A DNA stretch of 11,416 nucleotides from assembly GCF_014859565.1 (NCBI RefSeq), contig NZ_JACUUA010000111.1:1-11416 (forward strand), given 5' to 3'. The translations under genes were made by a program, and so were the position numbers. Below are positions 1 to 8,246 of the stretch, piece after piece; the stretch's first letter is position 1, and each line of letters starts with the position of its first letter. The notes beneath the pieces were generated by a model that was not told the origin of the DNA, ran no database searches, and saw only the letters and a program-made list of their open reading frames with translations. The stretch is from Marinospirillum sp. (lineage in GTDB: Bacteria > Pseudomonadota > Gammaproteobacteria > Pseudomonadales > Halomonadaceae).

Positions 1-63
1 CTCACGCGGCCAATAAAAAACTCTGCGGCCTATTGACAGAGAGAAGGCTCATAGGTGTTGGGT

Positions 64-90
64 TTCTGAAAAGCTTAGCGTGTTTCAGAA
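64..90. repeat. 8-bp inverted repeat around the stop codon of the 72-residue gene
   Basis: TTCTGAAA at 64-71 is the exact reverse complement of TTTCAGAA at 83-90, leaving an 11-base loop that contains the TAA stop codon of the minus-strand gene at 75-293. The stem is AT-rich and no T-tract follows it on the minus strand, so it is at best a weak or factor-assisted terminator or an mRNA 3'-end structure. It could also be chance. Confidence 0.3.
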
Positions 91-293
91 TCAGTAGCAT
101 TTTCTTTCATCATTTTGTCAAACTTAGACCACCGCATTCGATGTCCATAAGTTGTTCCACTTGGAAACCATACAACTGATCCATTGGATATTTTTAATGT
201 GCCCAACGTATTTCCGTCGTTTTTTATGATAAACTCTATATCTGATTTACCTAGTGGTCGACTAGGTACGCTAAAAGATACATCATGTGCCAT
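75..293 (-). CDS. Small conserved-type hypothetical protein, 72 aa
   Basis: This is a complete 72-residue ORF with ATG start and TAA stop. A GGAG ribosome binding site lies seven bases before the start (CCGGAGTAACAAA-ATG), which supports the gene. The protein begins MAHDVSFSVPSRPLGKSDIE and continues with a compact beta-rich segment (IEFIIKNDG, LGTLKISNGSVVWFPSGTTY, residues about 19-49). It ends with a basic and aromatic patch (GHRMRWSKFDKMM). There is no signal peptide or membrane segment, so it is probably cytosolic. From memory it resembles a family of small bacterial proteins with a pattern of the type RPLG-x-D-x-EF...G-x-L-x-IS-x-G-x-VVWFP-x-G. I know of no established function. It starts 13 bases after the stop of the 210-residue gene, so the two are probably one transcript. 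The surroundings are AT-rich. Confidence 0.72.
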   Translation of the reverse strand: MAHDVSFSVPSRPLGKSDIEFIIKNDGNTLGTLKISNGSVVWFPSGTTYGHRMRWSKFDKMMKENATDSETR

Positions 294-306
294 TTTGTTA
301 CTCCGG

Positions 307-939
307 TTAATTAAAAATAAAATTAATTGATAAGAGTTCTTCTGATTTATTGCTAGGCGTAACTATTACCTCATAATCAAACTCAATATCTTCTTTCACC
401 TGCTGTACAACGCTACGAATGCTCTGCTCGTCCCATATCTTGCCTTTCGGTTGGCGCAAGTACATTCGATCAAATGGAAGAATATTTCTCATTGAGGCAA
501 GGTCAATATCGTCGACACTTCTGCAAAATATATTCATATCAAATCCTTGAAATCCAAAATAACTACCAGCCTCCACTTCGCCTTCAAGATCCTGCTCTAG
601 CCAAATGCCGATAGCGTTATCGCATTTACTAGGACATTGAAACTCTAGGAAATTATAATACTTATCCGCAAAATCTGGACCGTCAAAATAAATATCAACA
701 AGATAGCCTTTAATGAATTGTATTTTATCAATTATTCGATTTGATAGCTCTGATTCCGAGACATTCAAATCCAATACGAGATCTTGATTTAATTCATGCC
801 ACTTCCTGAAACAAAATCCTCCATCAAAATCCGAATAGCCACAGCTCATAATTTCCTCAATGAGTTTATGGAACACAGATTGATATTGCTTTTTCCAACA
901 TTCAAACTTTTCCCAAAAATCTTGCGCTGTCTGATCCAT
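307..939 (-). CDS. Unrecognised acidic cytosolic protein, 210 aa
   Basis: I do not recognise this protein. I chose the ATG at 939 (MDQTAQDFWEKFECWKKQ) because an AGAGGCAAGT ribosome binding site lies just before it. The open frame extends upstream to 1104, but those 55 residues are Cys/Arg-rich, do not look like a protein N-terminus and lack a clear ribosome site. The protein has a helical N-terminal stretch (about residues 1-35), then mixed segments rich in Asp, Glu, Phe and Tyr, such as GYLVDIYFDGPDFADKYYNF near the middle and VEAGSYFGFQGFDMNIFCRS after it. It ends in a beta-like tail (DYEVIVTPS...LLSINFIFN). No signal peptide, membrane helix or catalytic motif is visible. It lies 170 bases downstream of the GIY-YIG gene and 13 bases upstream of the 72-residue gene. 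Low GC relative to the core operon suggests acquisition by transfer. Immunity or other accessory roles are possible but not shown. Confidence 0.68.
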   Translation of the reverse strand: MDQTAQDFWEKFECWKKQYQSVFHKLIEEIMSCGYSDFDGGFCFRKWHELNQDLVLDLNVSESELSNRIIDKIQFIKGYLVDIYFDGPDFADKYYNFLEFQCPSKCDNAIGIWLEQDLEGEVEAGSYFGFQGFDMNIFCRSVDDIDLASMRNILPFDRMYLRQPKGKIWDEQSIRSVVQQVKEDIEFDYEVIVTPSNKSEELLSINFIFN

Positions 940-1109
940 ACTTGCCTCTTGTGAACGCTGAAATAGCCAGCAAAGTCTGAAGTGCGGAAGGGCTTTTCGG
1001 GTTGATTTCCTCGTTAGAACAACTTTTTCATAAAATTCCCTTAGACCACAGCCTCTACCAAACCCAATCTGCAAGCAGAATTGATAACGACTTAAGCCAA
1101 CCAAATGAC

Positions 1110-1580
1110 CTACACACGCTTAGGAACTTTTATAACCGTGCCAGTAAGGCATGTAGAATCACGATTACCGGAGAACTGTAAGTTATGAACTGGGCGTTTG
1201 GTTCCTTGATGATTCAAAATGTCATAGCCCCACGACAGGCAATGCTCGATGAGTGCGGATTCAATTATTTTAAGTGCCTTGTCAATATCTTGGTTTGGCT
1301 TCTTTTCAAATACACCAATCAGTACAACCCGCTGCCCATTTTTCGCGATCTCAACACTTTTCATCAACTTCACGTTGTTCAACTGTTGAGCGATGCGTTT
1401 TTTTATGTTTTTTGCTTTTCCGACATATAGTGGCTCGATGGTATCTCCGTAGCGTCTGGCAAAAATATACACACCAGGATCAGCGGGAAAAGTATCAAAA
1501 TCAGTGGCTGCGTATATCATCCCCTCATCTTCAGCACTAACCAGATCTTTTGGCACGAGCCAGCGAATACTTAACTCCAC
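1110..1580 (-). CDS. Stand-alone GIY-YIG domain protein, 156 aa
   Basis: The predicted protein contains a GIY-YIG nuclease-type domain. The first motif is GVYIF (residues 36-40), the second is LYVGKAKNIKKRI (51-63) with YVG in place of YIG and Arg62 in the usual basic position. A downstream acidic helix, IIESALIEHCLSWGYDILN (105-123), offers Glu107 or Glu112 as the metal-binding glutamate and Asn123 as the usual late Asn. Known members of this superfamily cleave DNA in repair (UvrC), homing and restriction; which substrate this one uses cannot be read from the sequence. No DNA-recognition domain is attached: about 30 residues precede the domain, and a tail rich in Thr, Val and Lys follows it. 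The start is GTG with a strong purine-rich site (GGGAGGGGGTGTT) before it. It is the first gene of the AT-rich minus-strand group. Confidence in the domain is high, in the role low. Confidence 0.8.
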   Translation of the reverse strand: MELSIRWLVPKDLVSAEDEGMIYAATDFDTFPADPGVYIFARRYGDTIEPLYVGKAKNIKKRIAQQLNNVKLMKSVEIAKNGQRVVLIGVFEKKPNQDIDKALKIIESALIEHCLSWGYDILNHQGTKRPVHNLQFSGNRDSTCLTGTVIKVPKRV

Positions 1581-1845
1581 AACACCCCCTCCCTATGTAG
1601 ATCAAAATGTACCAAGATAAACGGCAAAGCGTCTTAAATGCGTCACAGAAGCAGTACTGCGCTGACACCTTCAATTTCTCATTATTTTGCTTTCAGGTAC
1701 GATTAAAAGCTTGCCAGACCCTACAGCCTGACTTTCGTTTCAAATTACCCATTCTTCTAGAAAAAGTCTATTGATCCATCGCATAGGCAAGGGTGTAACG
1801 CTGTACACATGACCCCAGCGCGTTTCTGGTTTAGAATGCGATTCC
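1581..1845. other. Intergenic region between the accessory group and queA
   Basis: No convincing ORF or RNA gene is visible here. The left end holds the ribosome binding site and presumably the promoter of the divergent GIY-YIG gene. The middle contains a short palindrome (1651-1660) and AT-rich sequence. The right end carries the likely queA promoter. It is the point where base composition changes from the AT-rich left group to the core operon, so it is a candidate insertion boundary. I see no tRNA, integrase site or direct repeat marking a junction. Confidence 0.5.
1809..1837 (+). promoter_or_regulatory. Putative sigma70 promoter of the queA-tgt-yajC-secDF operon
   Basis: ATGACC (1809-1814, four of six matches to TTGACA) and TAGAAT (1832-1837, five of six to TATAAT) are separated by exactly 17 bases. 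Transcription would start near 1843-1845, giving a leader of roughly 35 bases before the queA ATG at 1879. This also argues against the upstream TTG at 1846 as the queA start. The call is by pattern only. Confidence 0.5.
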
Positions 1846-1878
1846 TTGTCAACTCCACTACGCAGATTCCTAGCACCC

Positions 1879-2913
1879 ATGCAGCGCAGCGATTTCCATT
1901 TTGATTTAGCCGATGAACTAATTGCCCGTTTTCCTGCCGCCGAGCGCCGTGGCTCTCGCCTGCTGGTGGTGGAGGGTGATGAGGTTCAGCATCGTCAGTT
2001 TCCTGATTTGCTGGATTACCTGCGTCCCGGTGATCTGATGGTGTTTAACAATACCCGTGTGATTCCGGCGCGGCTGTTTGGTCAGAAGGAAACCGGCGGC
2101 AAGATTGAGGTGTTGATTGAGCGCCCGCTGGATGCTCATCGTGCTCTGGCACATATCCGCTCCAGCAAGTCTCCCAAGGCTGGTGCCAAACTGCTGCTGG
2201 AAGGCGGTATTCAGGCGGAATGCACCGGGCGCGAAGGTGCGCTGTTTTGTCTGACTTTTCTGGGTGATACACCCCTGCTGCAACTGCTGGAGCAGCACGG
2301 TCATTTGCCTTTGCCTCCTTATATAGATAGAGAAGATCAGCTGGAAGACCGCGAGCGTTACCAGACTGTTTATGCCCAGCGCCCCGGTGCGGTGGCGGCT
2401 CCTACTGCGGGTCTGCATTTTGATGATGCGCTGCTGGAACAAATTCGCACCAAAGGTATCGAAACCGCCTTTGTTACTCTGCATGTGGGTGCCGGTACTT
2501 TTCAGCCAGTTAAGGTGGATAAGCTGGAAGAACACGTGATGCACAAGGAATGGCTGGAAGTGACACCAGAAGTGGCCGAGCAAGTACAAGCCACTCGCGC
2601 CCGTGGTGGTCGAATTATTGCCGTGGGCACCACCAGTGTGCGCTGCCTGGAAACCGCCTGCCGCAGTGGTGAAATGCAGGCATACAGTGGGGATACGGAT
2701 ATTTTTATTTATCCCGGTTATCAGTGGCAGTGTGTGGATCTGCTGATCACCAATTTTCACCTGCCGGAATCCACGCTGCTGATGCTGGTGAGCAGTTTTG
2801 CCGGTTATCAGCCAATCATGAAGGCTTACCGTGCTGCGGTGGCCGAGCGTTATCGTTTTTTCAGTTATGGCGATGCCATGTTGCTGTCCCGCACAGCCAA
2901 TCATCAGGGTTAA
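1879..2913 (+). CDS. queA: S-adenosylmethionine:tRNA ribosyltransferase-isomerase QueA
   Basis: QueA transfers and isomerises the ribosyl group of S-adenosylmethionine onto 7-aminomethyl-7-deazaguanine in tRNA, forming epoxyqueuosine at wobble position 34 of GUN-anticodon tRNAs. The family is recognised by the N-terminus [17 protein letters not shown] (residues 4-20), [13 protein letters not shown] (56-68), the signature [13 protein letters not shown] (170-182), [11 protein letters not shown] (201-211), GTTSVRCLE (250-258) and [14 protein letters not shown] (287-300). At 344 residues it is about the normal size. The start chosen is the ATG at 1879, because homologues begin about four residues before the DFHFDL motif. 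The frame is open to a TTG at 1846, which would add 11 atypical residues and lie almost on the predicted transcription start. Neither start has a clear ribosome site. tgt follows within 30 bases, so the two queuosine genes are co-transcribed. The protein is cytosolic. Confidence 0.97.
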   Translation: MQRSDFHFDLADELIARFPAAERRGSRLLVVEGDEVQHRQFPDLLDYLRPGDLMVFNNTRVIPARLFGQKETGGKIEVLIERPLDAHRALAHIRSSKSPKAGAKLLLEGGIQAECTGREGALFCLTFLGDTPLLQLLEQHGHLPLPPYIDREDQLEDRERYQTVYAQRPGAVAAPTAGLHFDDALLEQIRTKGIETAFVTLHVGAGTFQPVKVDKLEEHVMHKEWLEVTPEVAEQVQATRARGGRIIAVGTTSVRCLETACRSGEMQAYSGDTDIFIYPGYQWQCVDLLITNFHLPESTLLMLVSSFAGYQPIMKAYRAAVAERYRFFSYGDAMLLSRTANHQG

Positions 2914-2918
2914 TCTGA

Positions 2919-4055
<1,137 letters not shown>

Positions 4056-4125
4056 CAGAAAACACTGATCATACAAACGTAAACTTTTAAGCTTTAAATT
4101 AACCTCAACAACCTAGGAGCCCTCA

Positions 4126-4455
4126 ATGGACTTTTTTATCTCTGCTGCCCACGCCAGCGGTGGCGGTGCCAGCCCCATCTCCAGCATTCTGATGCTGGTG
4201 GGTTTTGTCGCCATTTTTTACTTCATGCTGATTCGCCCACAGCAGAAGCGCGCCAAAGAACACAAAAACCTGCTGTCTGATCTGGCAAAGGGTGATGAAG
4301 TCACTCTGGCTGGCGGTATGCTGGGTCGTGTGACCAAAGTCACTGATGAGTTTCTGGTGCTGGAAATTGCCCAGGACGTTTCCATCAAGGTGCAGAAAGC
4401 CGCCGTAACCGCCGTACTGCCAAAAGGCACACTCAAAGCAGTGGACGCCGAGTAA
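4126..4455 (+). CDS. yajC: Sec translocon accessory subunit YajC
   Basis: YajC is a small inner-membrane protein that associates with SecD and SecF and with the SecYEG translocon. The 109-residue product shows the family plan: a short Ala/Gly/Ser-rich N-terminus with MDFFISAAHASGGG, one membrane segment at about residues 19-37 (SSILMLVGFVAIFYFMLIR), then the hallmark RPQQKRAKEHKNLL (37-50). A small soluble domain follows with GDEVTLAGGMLGRV and KVTDEFLVLEIA. A clear AGGAG ribosome site (4115-4119) sits six bases before the ATG. The gene is in the standard position between tgt and secD, and secD begins 34 bases after its stop. Confidence 0.96.
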   Translation: MDFFISAAHASGGGASPISSILMLVGFVAIFYFMLIRPQQKRAKEHKNLLSDLAKGDEVTLAGGMLGRVTKVTDEFLVLEIAQDVSIKVQKAAVTAVLPKGTLKAVDAE

Positions 4456-4489
4456 TTCCGTTTTTAACTACTGACCTGACAAGGCTGCC

Positions 4490-6337
4490 ATGCTGAACCG
4501 TTATCCACTCTGGAAAAACCTGCTGATTTTGCTGGTCATCGGCATCGGGGCAATTTATGCCCTGCCTAATATTTACCCGGAAGATCCAGCGGTACAAATC
4601 TCCGGCTCGCGCAGCTCCATCGTCATTACCGAACGCGAACTGAACCGTGCTGAACAGGCATTACAGAGCGCCGGTATTAGGGTGCTGCAATCCAGTCTGG
4701 AGAACAACACGGTGTTGTTTCGCCTGGCAGATGTTGAGCAGCAGCTGGCCGCCAGAGAGGCAATCCAGCAGACCCTGGGTGATGGTTTTGTGGTGGCATT
4801 AAATCAGGCTGCTACTACTCCTGAGTGGTTAACCAACCTGGGTGCACGCAGTGTAAACCTGGGGCTGGATTTGCGTGGTGGTGTGCACTTTTTGATGGAA
4901 GTGGACATGGACGCCGCGCTGAAACAGCAGCTGGAAGTAACGGCCAGCGAAGTACGCGCAACCCTGCGTACCGAGCGGGTTCGCTTTCGTCAGGTCAGTG
5001 TTGAAGATGGACAACTGCAGATTCGACTGGCTTCCGCAGATCAATTGCCGGATGCCCGCCGACTGCTGCAGCGTAATCTGAGTGACTATGTTTTTACTGA
5101 AGATGCTGATGCCGGACAGCTGATACTCAGCATGTCTGAGCAGGCCATCCGTGATCTGGAAGACTACGCCGTGGATCAGAACCTGATCACCCTGCGTAAT
5201 CGCGTCAACGAACTGGGTGTGGCCGAGCCGCTGGTACAGCGCTCCGGTCGTAACCGCATAGTGGTGGAGCTGCCTGGTGTACAGGATACCGCTGCAGCCA
5301 AGCGGGTACTGGGTGCCACCGCCAATCTGGAATTCCGTCTGGAGGCTCGCCGTAACGCTGATCCTCTGGATACCGAAGATTTTACCTTCCGTGATCAGCC
5401 GGGCCGTAACGCCCTGCTGGAGCGGGATATCATCACCACCGGCAGTAATGTCGCCAATGCCAGCCTGGGGTTTGATGAAAACAACCGTGCGCAGGTGGAT
5501 ATTCGCCTGAATGGTCAGGGTGGTCGTTTAATGAGTCAGGCTACCCGCCACAATGTGGGTCGCAGCATGGCCGTGGTATTTATTGAATACAAAACCCGCA
5601 CTCGCATTGAGCGTCAGGACGGTGAGCGGGTGGAAGTCCGTGAGCCTTATACCGAACAGGGTATTATTTCTCTTGCCACCATCCAGAGTGAGCTGGGTTC
5701 CAGCTTTCGTATTACGGGTGTAGGCAGTGTGCAGGAAGCCTCTGAACTGGCGCTGCTGCTGCGTGCCGGTGCACTGGCCGCACCGATTTATTTTGTTGAA
5801 GAACGCACCATCGGCCCAAGCCTGGGCGCAAAAAATATTGAACAGGGCATCATGTCGATCCAGATCGGTCTGGCATTGGTAGTGTTGTTTATGCTGCTTT
5901 GGTATCGCACCTTTGGTGTTTTTGCCTGTGTGGCACTCACCACCAACTTGATTCTGCTGGTGGCGCTGCTCTCTGCGTTGGGTGCCACCCTAACCCTGCC
6001 GGGTATTGCCGGTATTGTATTAACCTTGGGTATGGCGGTGGATGCTAACGTGTTGATTAACGCCAGGATCAAAGAGGAAATGTATCATCGAGGTATGTCT
6101 CCTCAGAATGCCATTCATGCCGGTTATGAAAAAGCCTTCTCGACCATTCTGGATGCCAACATCACCACTCTCCTTGTTGCGGTTATTTTGTTCTCCATTG
6201 GCACCGGGCCGGTGAAGGGTTTTGCGGTTACCCTGTCGCTGGGTCTGTTGACCTCCATGTTCACCGCCATCATGGTGACTCGGATGCAGGTTAACTGGGT
6301 GTATGGTGGTCGTCGCATTGAACGTCTTTCGTTATAG
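4490..6337 (+). CDS. secD: Protein translocase subunit SecD
   Basis: SecD pairs with SecF in an RND-type membrane complex that uses the proton gradient to pull exported proteins out of SecYEG on the periplasmic side. The 615-residue length equals that of E. coli SecD. A first membrane helix lies at about residues 9-27. The P1 periplasmic head contains LGLDLRGGVHFLMEVD (124-139) and NRVNELGVAEPLVQ (237-250). The membrane part, from about 450 on, has five further helices. The motif EERTIGPSLG (437-446) precedes them, and GMAVDANVLINARIKEE (514-530) carries Asp518, the counterpart of the conserved Asp519 implicated in proton transfer. AAGG, five bases before the ATG, is the ribosome site. secF starts 14 bases after the stop. 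Confidence 0.98.
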   Translation: MLNRYPLWKNLLILLVIGIGAIYALPNIYPEDPAVQISGSRSSIVITERELNRAEQALQSAGIRVLQSSLENNTVLFRLADVEQQLAAREAIQQTLGDGFVVALNQAATTPEWLTNLGARSVNLGLDLRGGVHFLMEVDMDAALKQQLEVTASEVRATLRTERVRFRQVSVEDGQLQIRLASADQLPDARRLLQRNLSDYVFTEDADAGQLILSMSEQAIRDLEDYAVDQNLITLRNRVNELGVAEPLVQRSGRNRIVVELPGVQDTAAAKRVLGATANLEFRLEARRNADPLDTEDFTFRDQPGRNALLERDIITTGSNVANASLGFDENNRAQVDIRLNGQGGRLMSQATRHNVGRSMAVVFIEYKTRTRIERQDGERVEVREPYTEQGIISLATIQSELGSSFRITGVGSVQEASELALLLRAGALAAPIYFVEERTIGPSLGAKNIEQGIMSIQIGLALVVLFMLLWYRTFGVFACVALTTNLILLVALLSALGATLTLPGIAGIVLTLGMAVDANVLINARIKEEMYHRGMSPQNAIHAGYEKAFSTILDANITTLLVAVILFSIGTGPVKGFAVTLSLGLLTSMFTAIMVTRMQVNWVYGGRRIERLSL

Positions 6338-6351
6338 GTCAGGAGCAGAAC

Positions 6352-7293
6352 ATGTCTAAAGCATTAACTCACAAAATGCTGAATATCAATATTGATTTCA
6401 TGCGCCTGCGCCGCCTGGCCTTTGGTCTTTCTGTCGTGTTGCTGCTGGTGTCCGTGGTTTCTCTGGCAACCCAGGGTTTACGTCTGGGTCTGGATTTCAC
6501 CGGGGGTACTCTGGTGGAATTACATTATGATCAGGTGCCGGAACTGGAAGCCGTTCGCAACCAACTGGAAGCAGGTGGTTATGAGCAGTTTATAGTGCAG
6601 AACTTCGGCAGCTCCAGAGATGTGCTGGTACGTCTGAATCAGGGTTTTTCTCCTGATGTGGGTGATCAGGTACGCAGCCTGCTGGCCGGTGGTGACGCCG
6701 GGGTTGAGCTAAAACGTGCCGAGTTTGTCGGTGCCCAGGTGGGTGAAGAGCTGCGCGATCAGGGCGGGCTGGGTATGCTGGTGGCACTGATCTGTGTGAT
6801 GATTTATGTAGCCTTTCGTTTCCAGTATAAGTTTGCACTGGGTTCGGTGTTGGCTCTGGCACACGACGTGATCCTGCTGCTGGGCTTTTTCTCGCTGTTC
6901 CGTATCGACTTTGACCTGACTGTACTGGCAGCTTTGCTGGCGGTGATTGGTTATTCACTGAATGACACTATTGTGGTGTTTGACCGTATCCGTGAAAACT
7001 TCCGTACCGTACGGGAGGGTTCACCTAAAGAACTGATCAACCTGTCGATCAACCAGACTCTGATCCGTACCACCATCACCTCTTTAACTACGCTGCTGGT
7101 GCTGTTCGCCCTGCTGATTTTTGGTGGTGCCATGATCCACAACTTTGCACTGGCATTAATTGTGGGTGTACTGATCGGCACCTACTCCTCCATTTATGTG
7201 GCGGGCACCCTGCTGCTGAACCTCAAGATTACTCGTGAGGATCTGGCAATTCCGGTAAAAGAAGGTGTGCTGGAAGAAGACGGTCGTCCCTGA
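6352..7293 (+). CDS. secF: Protein translocase subunit SecF
   Basis: SecF is the partner of SecD in the proton-driven export complex. The 313-residue protein has a first membrane helix at about residues 21-40 and the signature GLDFTGGTLVELHYD (46-60). A small periplasmic domain ends in EFVGAQVGEELRDQGG (124-139). Five further helices follow, including AVIGYSLNDTIVVFDRIREN (197-216), where Asp205 and Arg212 lie in the conserved core. AGGAG at 6341-6345, six bases before the ATG, is a good ribosome site. It is the last plus-strand gene of the operon. A 5-bp stem (CCCTG-ACTG-CAGGG, 7288-7301) overlaps the stop codon but has no T-tract, so the terminator is not evident. Confidence 0.98.
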   Translation: MSKALTHKMLNINIDFMRLRRLAFGLSVVLLLVSVVSLATQGLRLGLDFTGGTLVELHYDQVPELEAVRNQLEAGGYEQFIVQNFGSSRDVLVRLNQGFSPDVGDQVRSLLAGGDAGVELKRAEFVGAQVGEELRDQGGLGMLVALICVMIYVAFRFQYKFALGSVLALAHDVILLLGFFSLFRIDFDLTVLAALLAVIGYSLNDTIVVFDRIRENFRTVREGSPKELINLSINQTLIRTTITSLTTLLVLFALLIFGGAMIHNFALALIVGVLIGTYSSIYVAGTLLLNLKITREDLAIPVKEGVLEEDGRP

Positions 7294-7405
7294 CTGCAGG
7301 GTCGCTAATGGCAGAGGCAACAATACCCACAACAACGGAAGCACCCATCAGGTTCATCCAGTCCGAGAATGAGCCTTGCTTAAAACGCAGCGGGAACTGA
7401 TCCAT
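7229..7405 (-). CDS. Possible 58-aa ORF coupled to the tcdA stop codon
   Basis: One base after the TAA stop of tcdA, an ATG opens a 58-residue frame (TAA-C-ATG). It begins MDQFPLRFKQGSFSDW and continues into a short apolar stretch, MNLMGASVVVGIVASAIS (residues 17-34). The first 37 or so residues come from the space between secF and tcdA and look protein-like. The last 20 lie antisense to the 3' end of secF and look like a shadow (DDRLLPAHLLLPELPDPHE). There is no ribosome site, so translation would depend on termination-reinitiation from tcdA. It may be a real small protein, a decayed remnant of a longer gene, or chance. I do not recognise it. Confidence 0.25.
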   Translation of the reverse strand: MDQFPLRFKQGSFSDWMNLMGASVVVGIVASAISDPAVRDDRLLPAHLLLPELPDPHE

Positions 7406-7406
7406 G

Positions 7407-8201
7407 TTATTTTTTGATCAAGCGATCCACGGCTCGCTGTGCCGCGACAAAAGCAAAAGTACCTGTCACAAAGCTGGCCGAACCAAAACCACTGGCACAG
7501 TCCAGCTTTAATGCCTCACCGGGTTCTGGTTTCTGACAGGCCACACTGCCATCCGCCTGCGGATAAACCAGTTGTTCGGTAGAATAAACACACTCCACCT
7601 CAAAACGGCGTTTGGGATTGCGGGTAAACCCATAATCCCGGCGCAGCAGATTTCGCACCTTGGCCAGCAGCGGATCCTGTGTGGTGCGTGCCAGATCTGC
7701 GGTGGTCACTAAGCGTGGATCCACCTGCCCACCCGCACCACCCACTACCACCAGCCGTACCTTGTTACGGCGACACCAGTGGATGATGGCTGCTTTCACC
7801 GGCACCGTATCTGTTGCATCAATCACCACATCAAAACCCTGTCCCAGCTCTTCGGCCAGATTTTTTTCTGTGATAAAACAGCTGCGTGCTTGGATATCGG
7901 CTTCCGGGTTAATCTGCAACAGGCGCTCCGCCATTACCTCCACCTTGGATCGACCCACAGTTGAATCCAGTGCATGAAGCTGCCGATTGATATTGCTGGT
8001 GCAAACATCATCCAGATCATACAGGGCGATACCACCTACACCGGTTCTAACCAGAGCCTCGGCTACCCAACTGCCAACACCACCAATACCAATCACCGCC
8101 ACACGGGCAGCAGCCAGTTTTTCCAGCCCGGACCGGCCATACAAACGGGCAACACCACCAAAGCGGAACAAGTAAGCTTGTGATAAAGGTGCAGCACTCA
8201 A
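7407..8201 (-). CDS. tcdA: tRNA threonylcarbamoyladenosine dehydratase TcdA
   Basis: TcdA (also called CsdL/YgdL) uses ATP to convert t6A at position 37 of ANN-decoding tRNAs to its cyclic form, ct6A. The protein is a 264-residue E1-like (ThiF/MoeB fold) enzyme. It has RFGGVARLYG (residues 13-22), the nucleotide-binding VAVIGIGGVGSWVAEALVRTG (34-54), DLDDVCTSNINRQLHA (62-77), VIDATDTVPVKA (125-136) and the late LDCASGFGSASFVTGTF segment. These match the E. coli protein along its length. The start is TTG with an AAGGA ribosome site nine bases before it. No in-frame ATG occurs before the nucleotide-binding motif, so TTG is probably genuine. A TACAAT -10-like box lies about 36 bases upstream. 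The gene is convergent with secF. Confidence 0.95.
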   Translation of the reverse strand: MSAAPLSQAYLFRFGGVARLYGRSGLEKLAAARVAVIGIGGVGSWVAEALVRTGVGGIALYDLDDVCTSNINRQLHALDSTVGRSKVEVMAERLLQINPEADIQARSCFITEKNLAEELGQGFDVVIDATDTVPVKAAIIHWCRRNKVRLVVVGGAGGQVDPRLVTTADLARTTQDPLLAKVRNLLRRDYGFTRNPKRRFEVECVYSTEQLVYPQADGSVACQKPEPGEALKLDCASGFGSASFVTGTFAFVAAQRAVDRLIKK

Positions 8202-8236
8202 GATAAAAGATCCTTAAAATCAAGTGATTGATGCTC

Positions 8237-8246
8237 ATTGTACAAT
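8237..8246. promoter_or_regulatory. ATTGTACAAT palindrome; possible -10 element of tcdA
   Basis: This perfect 10-bp palindrome contains TACAAT on both strands. On the minus strand the box (8237-8242) would place transcription start near 8230, giving a leader of about 28 bases before the tcdA TTG. No good -35 box is seen at 16-18 bases, so the promoter call is weak. The palindrome could instead be an operator or chance. Confidence 0.25.

Noticed and set aside
7..30. GCGGCC direct repeat at 7-12 and 25-30 as an att or insertion scar
   Set aside because: Six bases is too short to be meaningful and the sequence to the left is outside the window.
940..1104. Upstream extension of the 210-aa gene to an ATG at 1104
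   Set aside because: The extra 55 residues are Cys/Arg-rich and unlike a normal N-terminus, with no clear ribosome site. The ATG at 939 has AGAGGCAAGT before it.
940..1109. Integron-type attC site between the accessory genes
   Set aside because: GTTAGAAC near 1013 looks like a core half-site but does not fit the full consensus, and I find no matching inverted partner. The next two genes are only 13 bases apart, with no site between.
1185..1540. Plus-strand frames across the GIY-YIG gene
   Set aside because: The opposite strand has a clear domain and a strong ribosome site; these frames show no motifs.
1846..1878. TTG at 1846 as the start of queA
   Set aside because: It adds 11 residues not expected in the family and lies almost on the predicted transcription start; ATG 1879 fits homologues.
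1918..2904. Long minus-strand frame (328 codons) opposite queA
   Set aside because: Its composition, rich in His, Gln and Thr, is that of an antisense shadow, and queA on the plus strand is unmistakable.
4056..4125. Terminator or attachment site between tgt and yajC
   Set aside because: The sequence is AT-rich with an AAGCTT core, but no stem with a T-tract and no repeat is present.
7288..7301. Stem CCCTG-ACTG-CAGGG as the secF terminator
   Set aside because: The stem has only five base pairs, overlaps the stop codon and has no T-tract on either strand.
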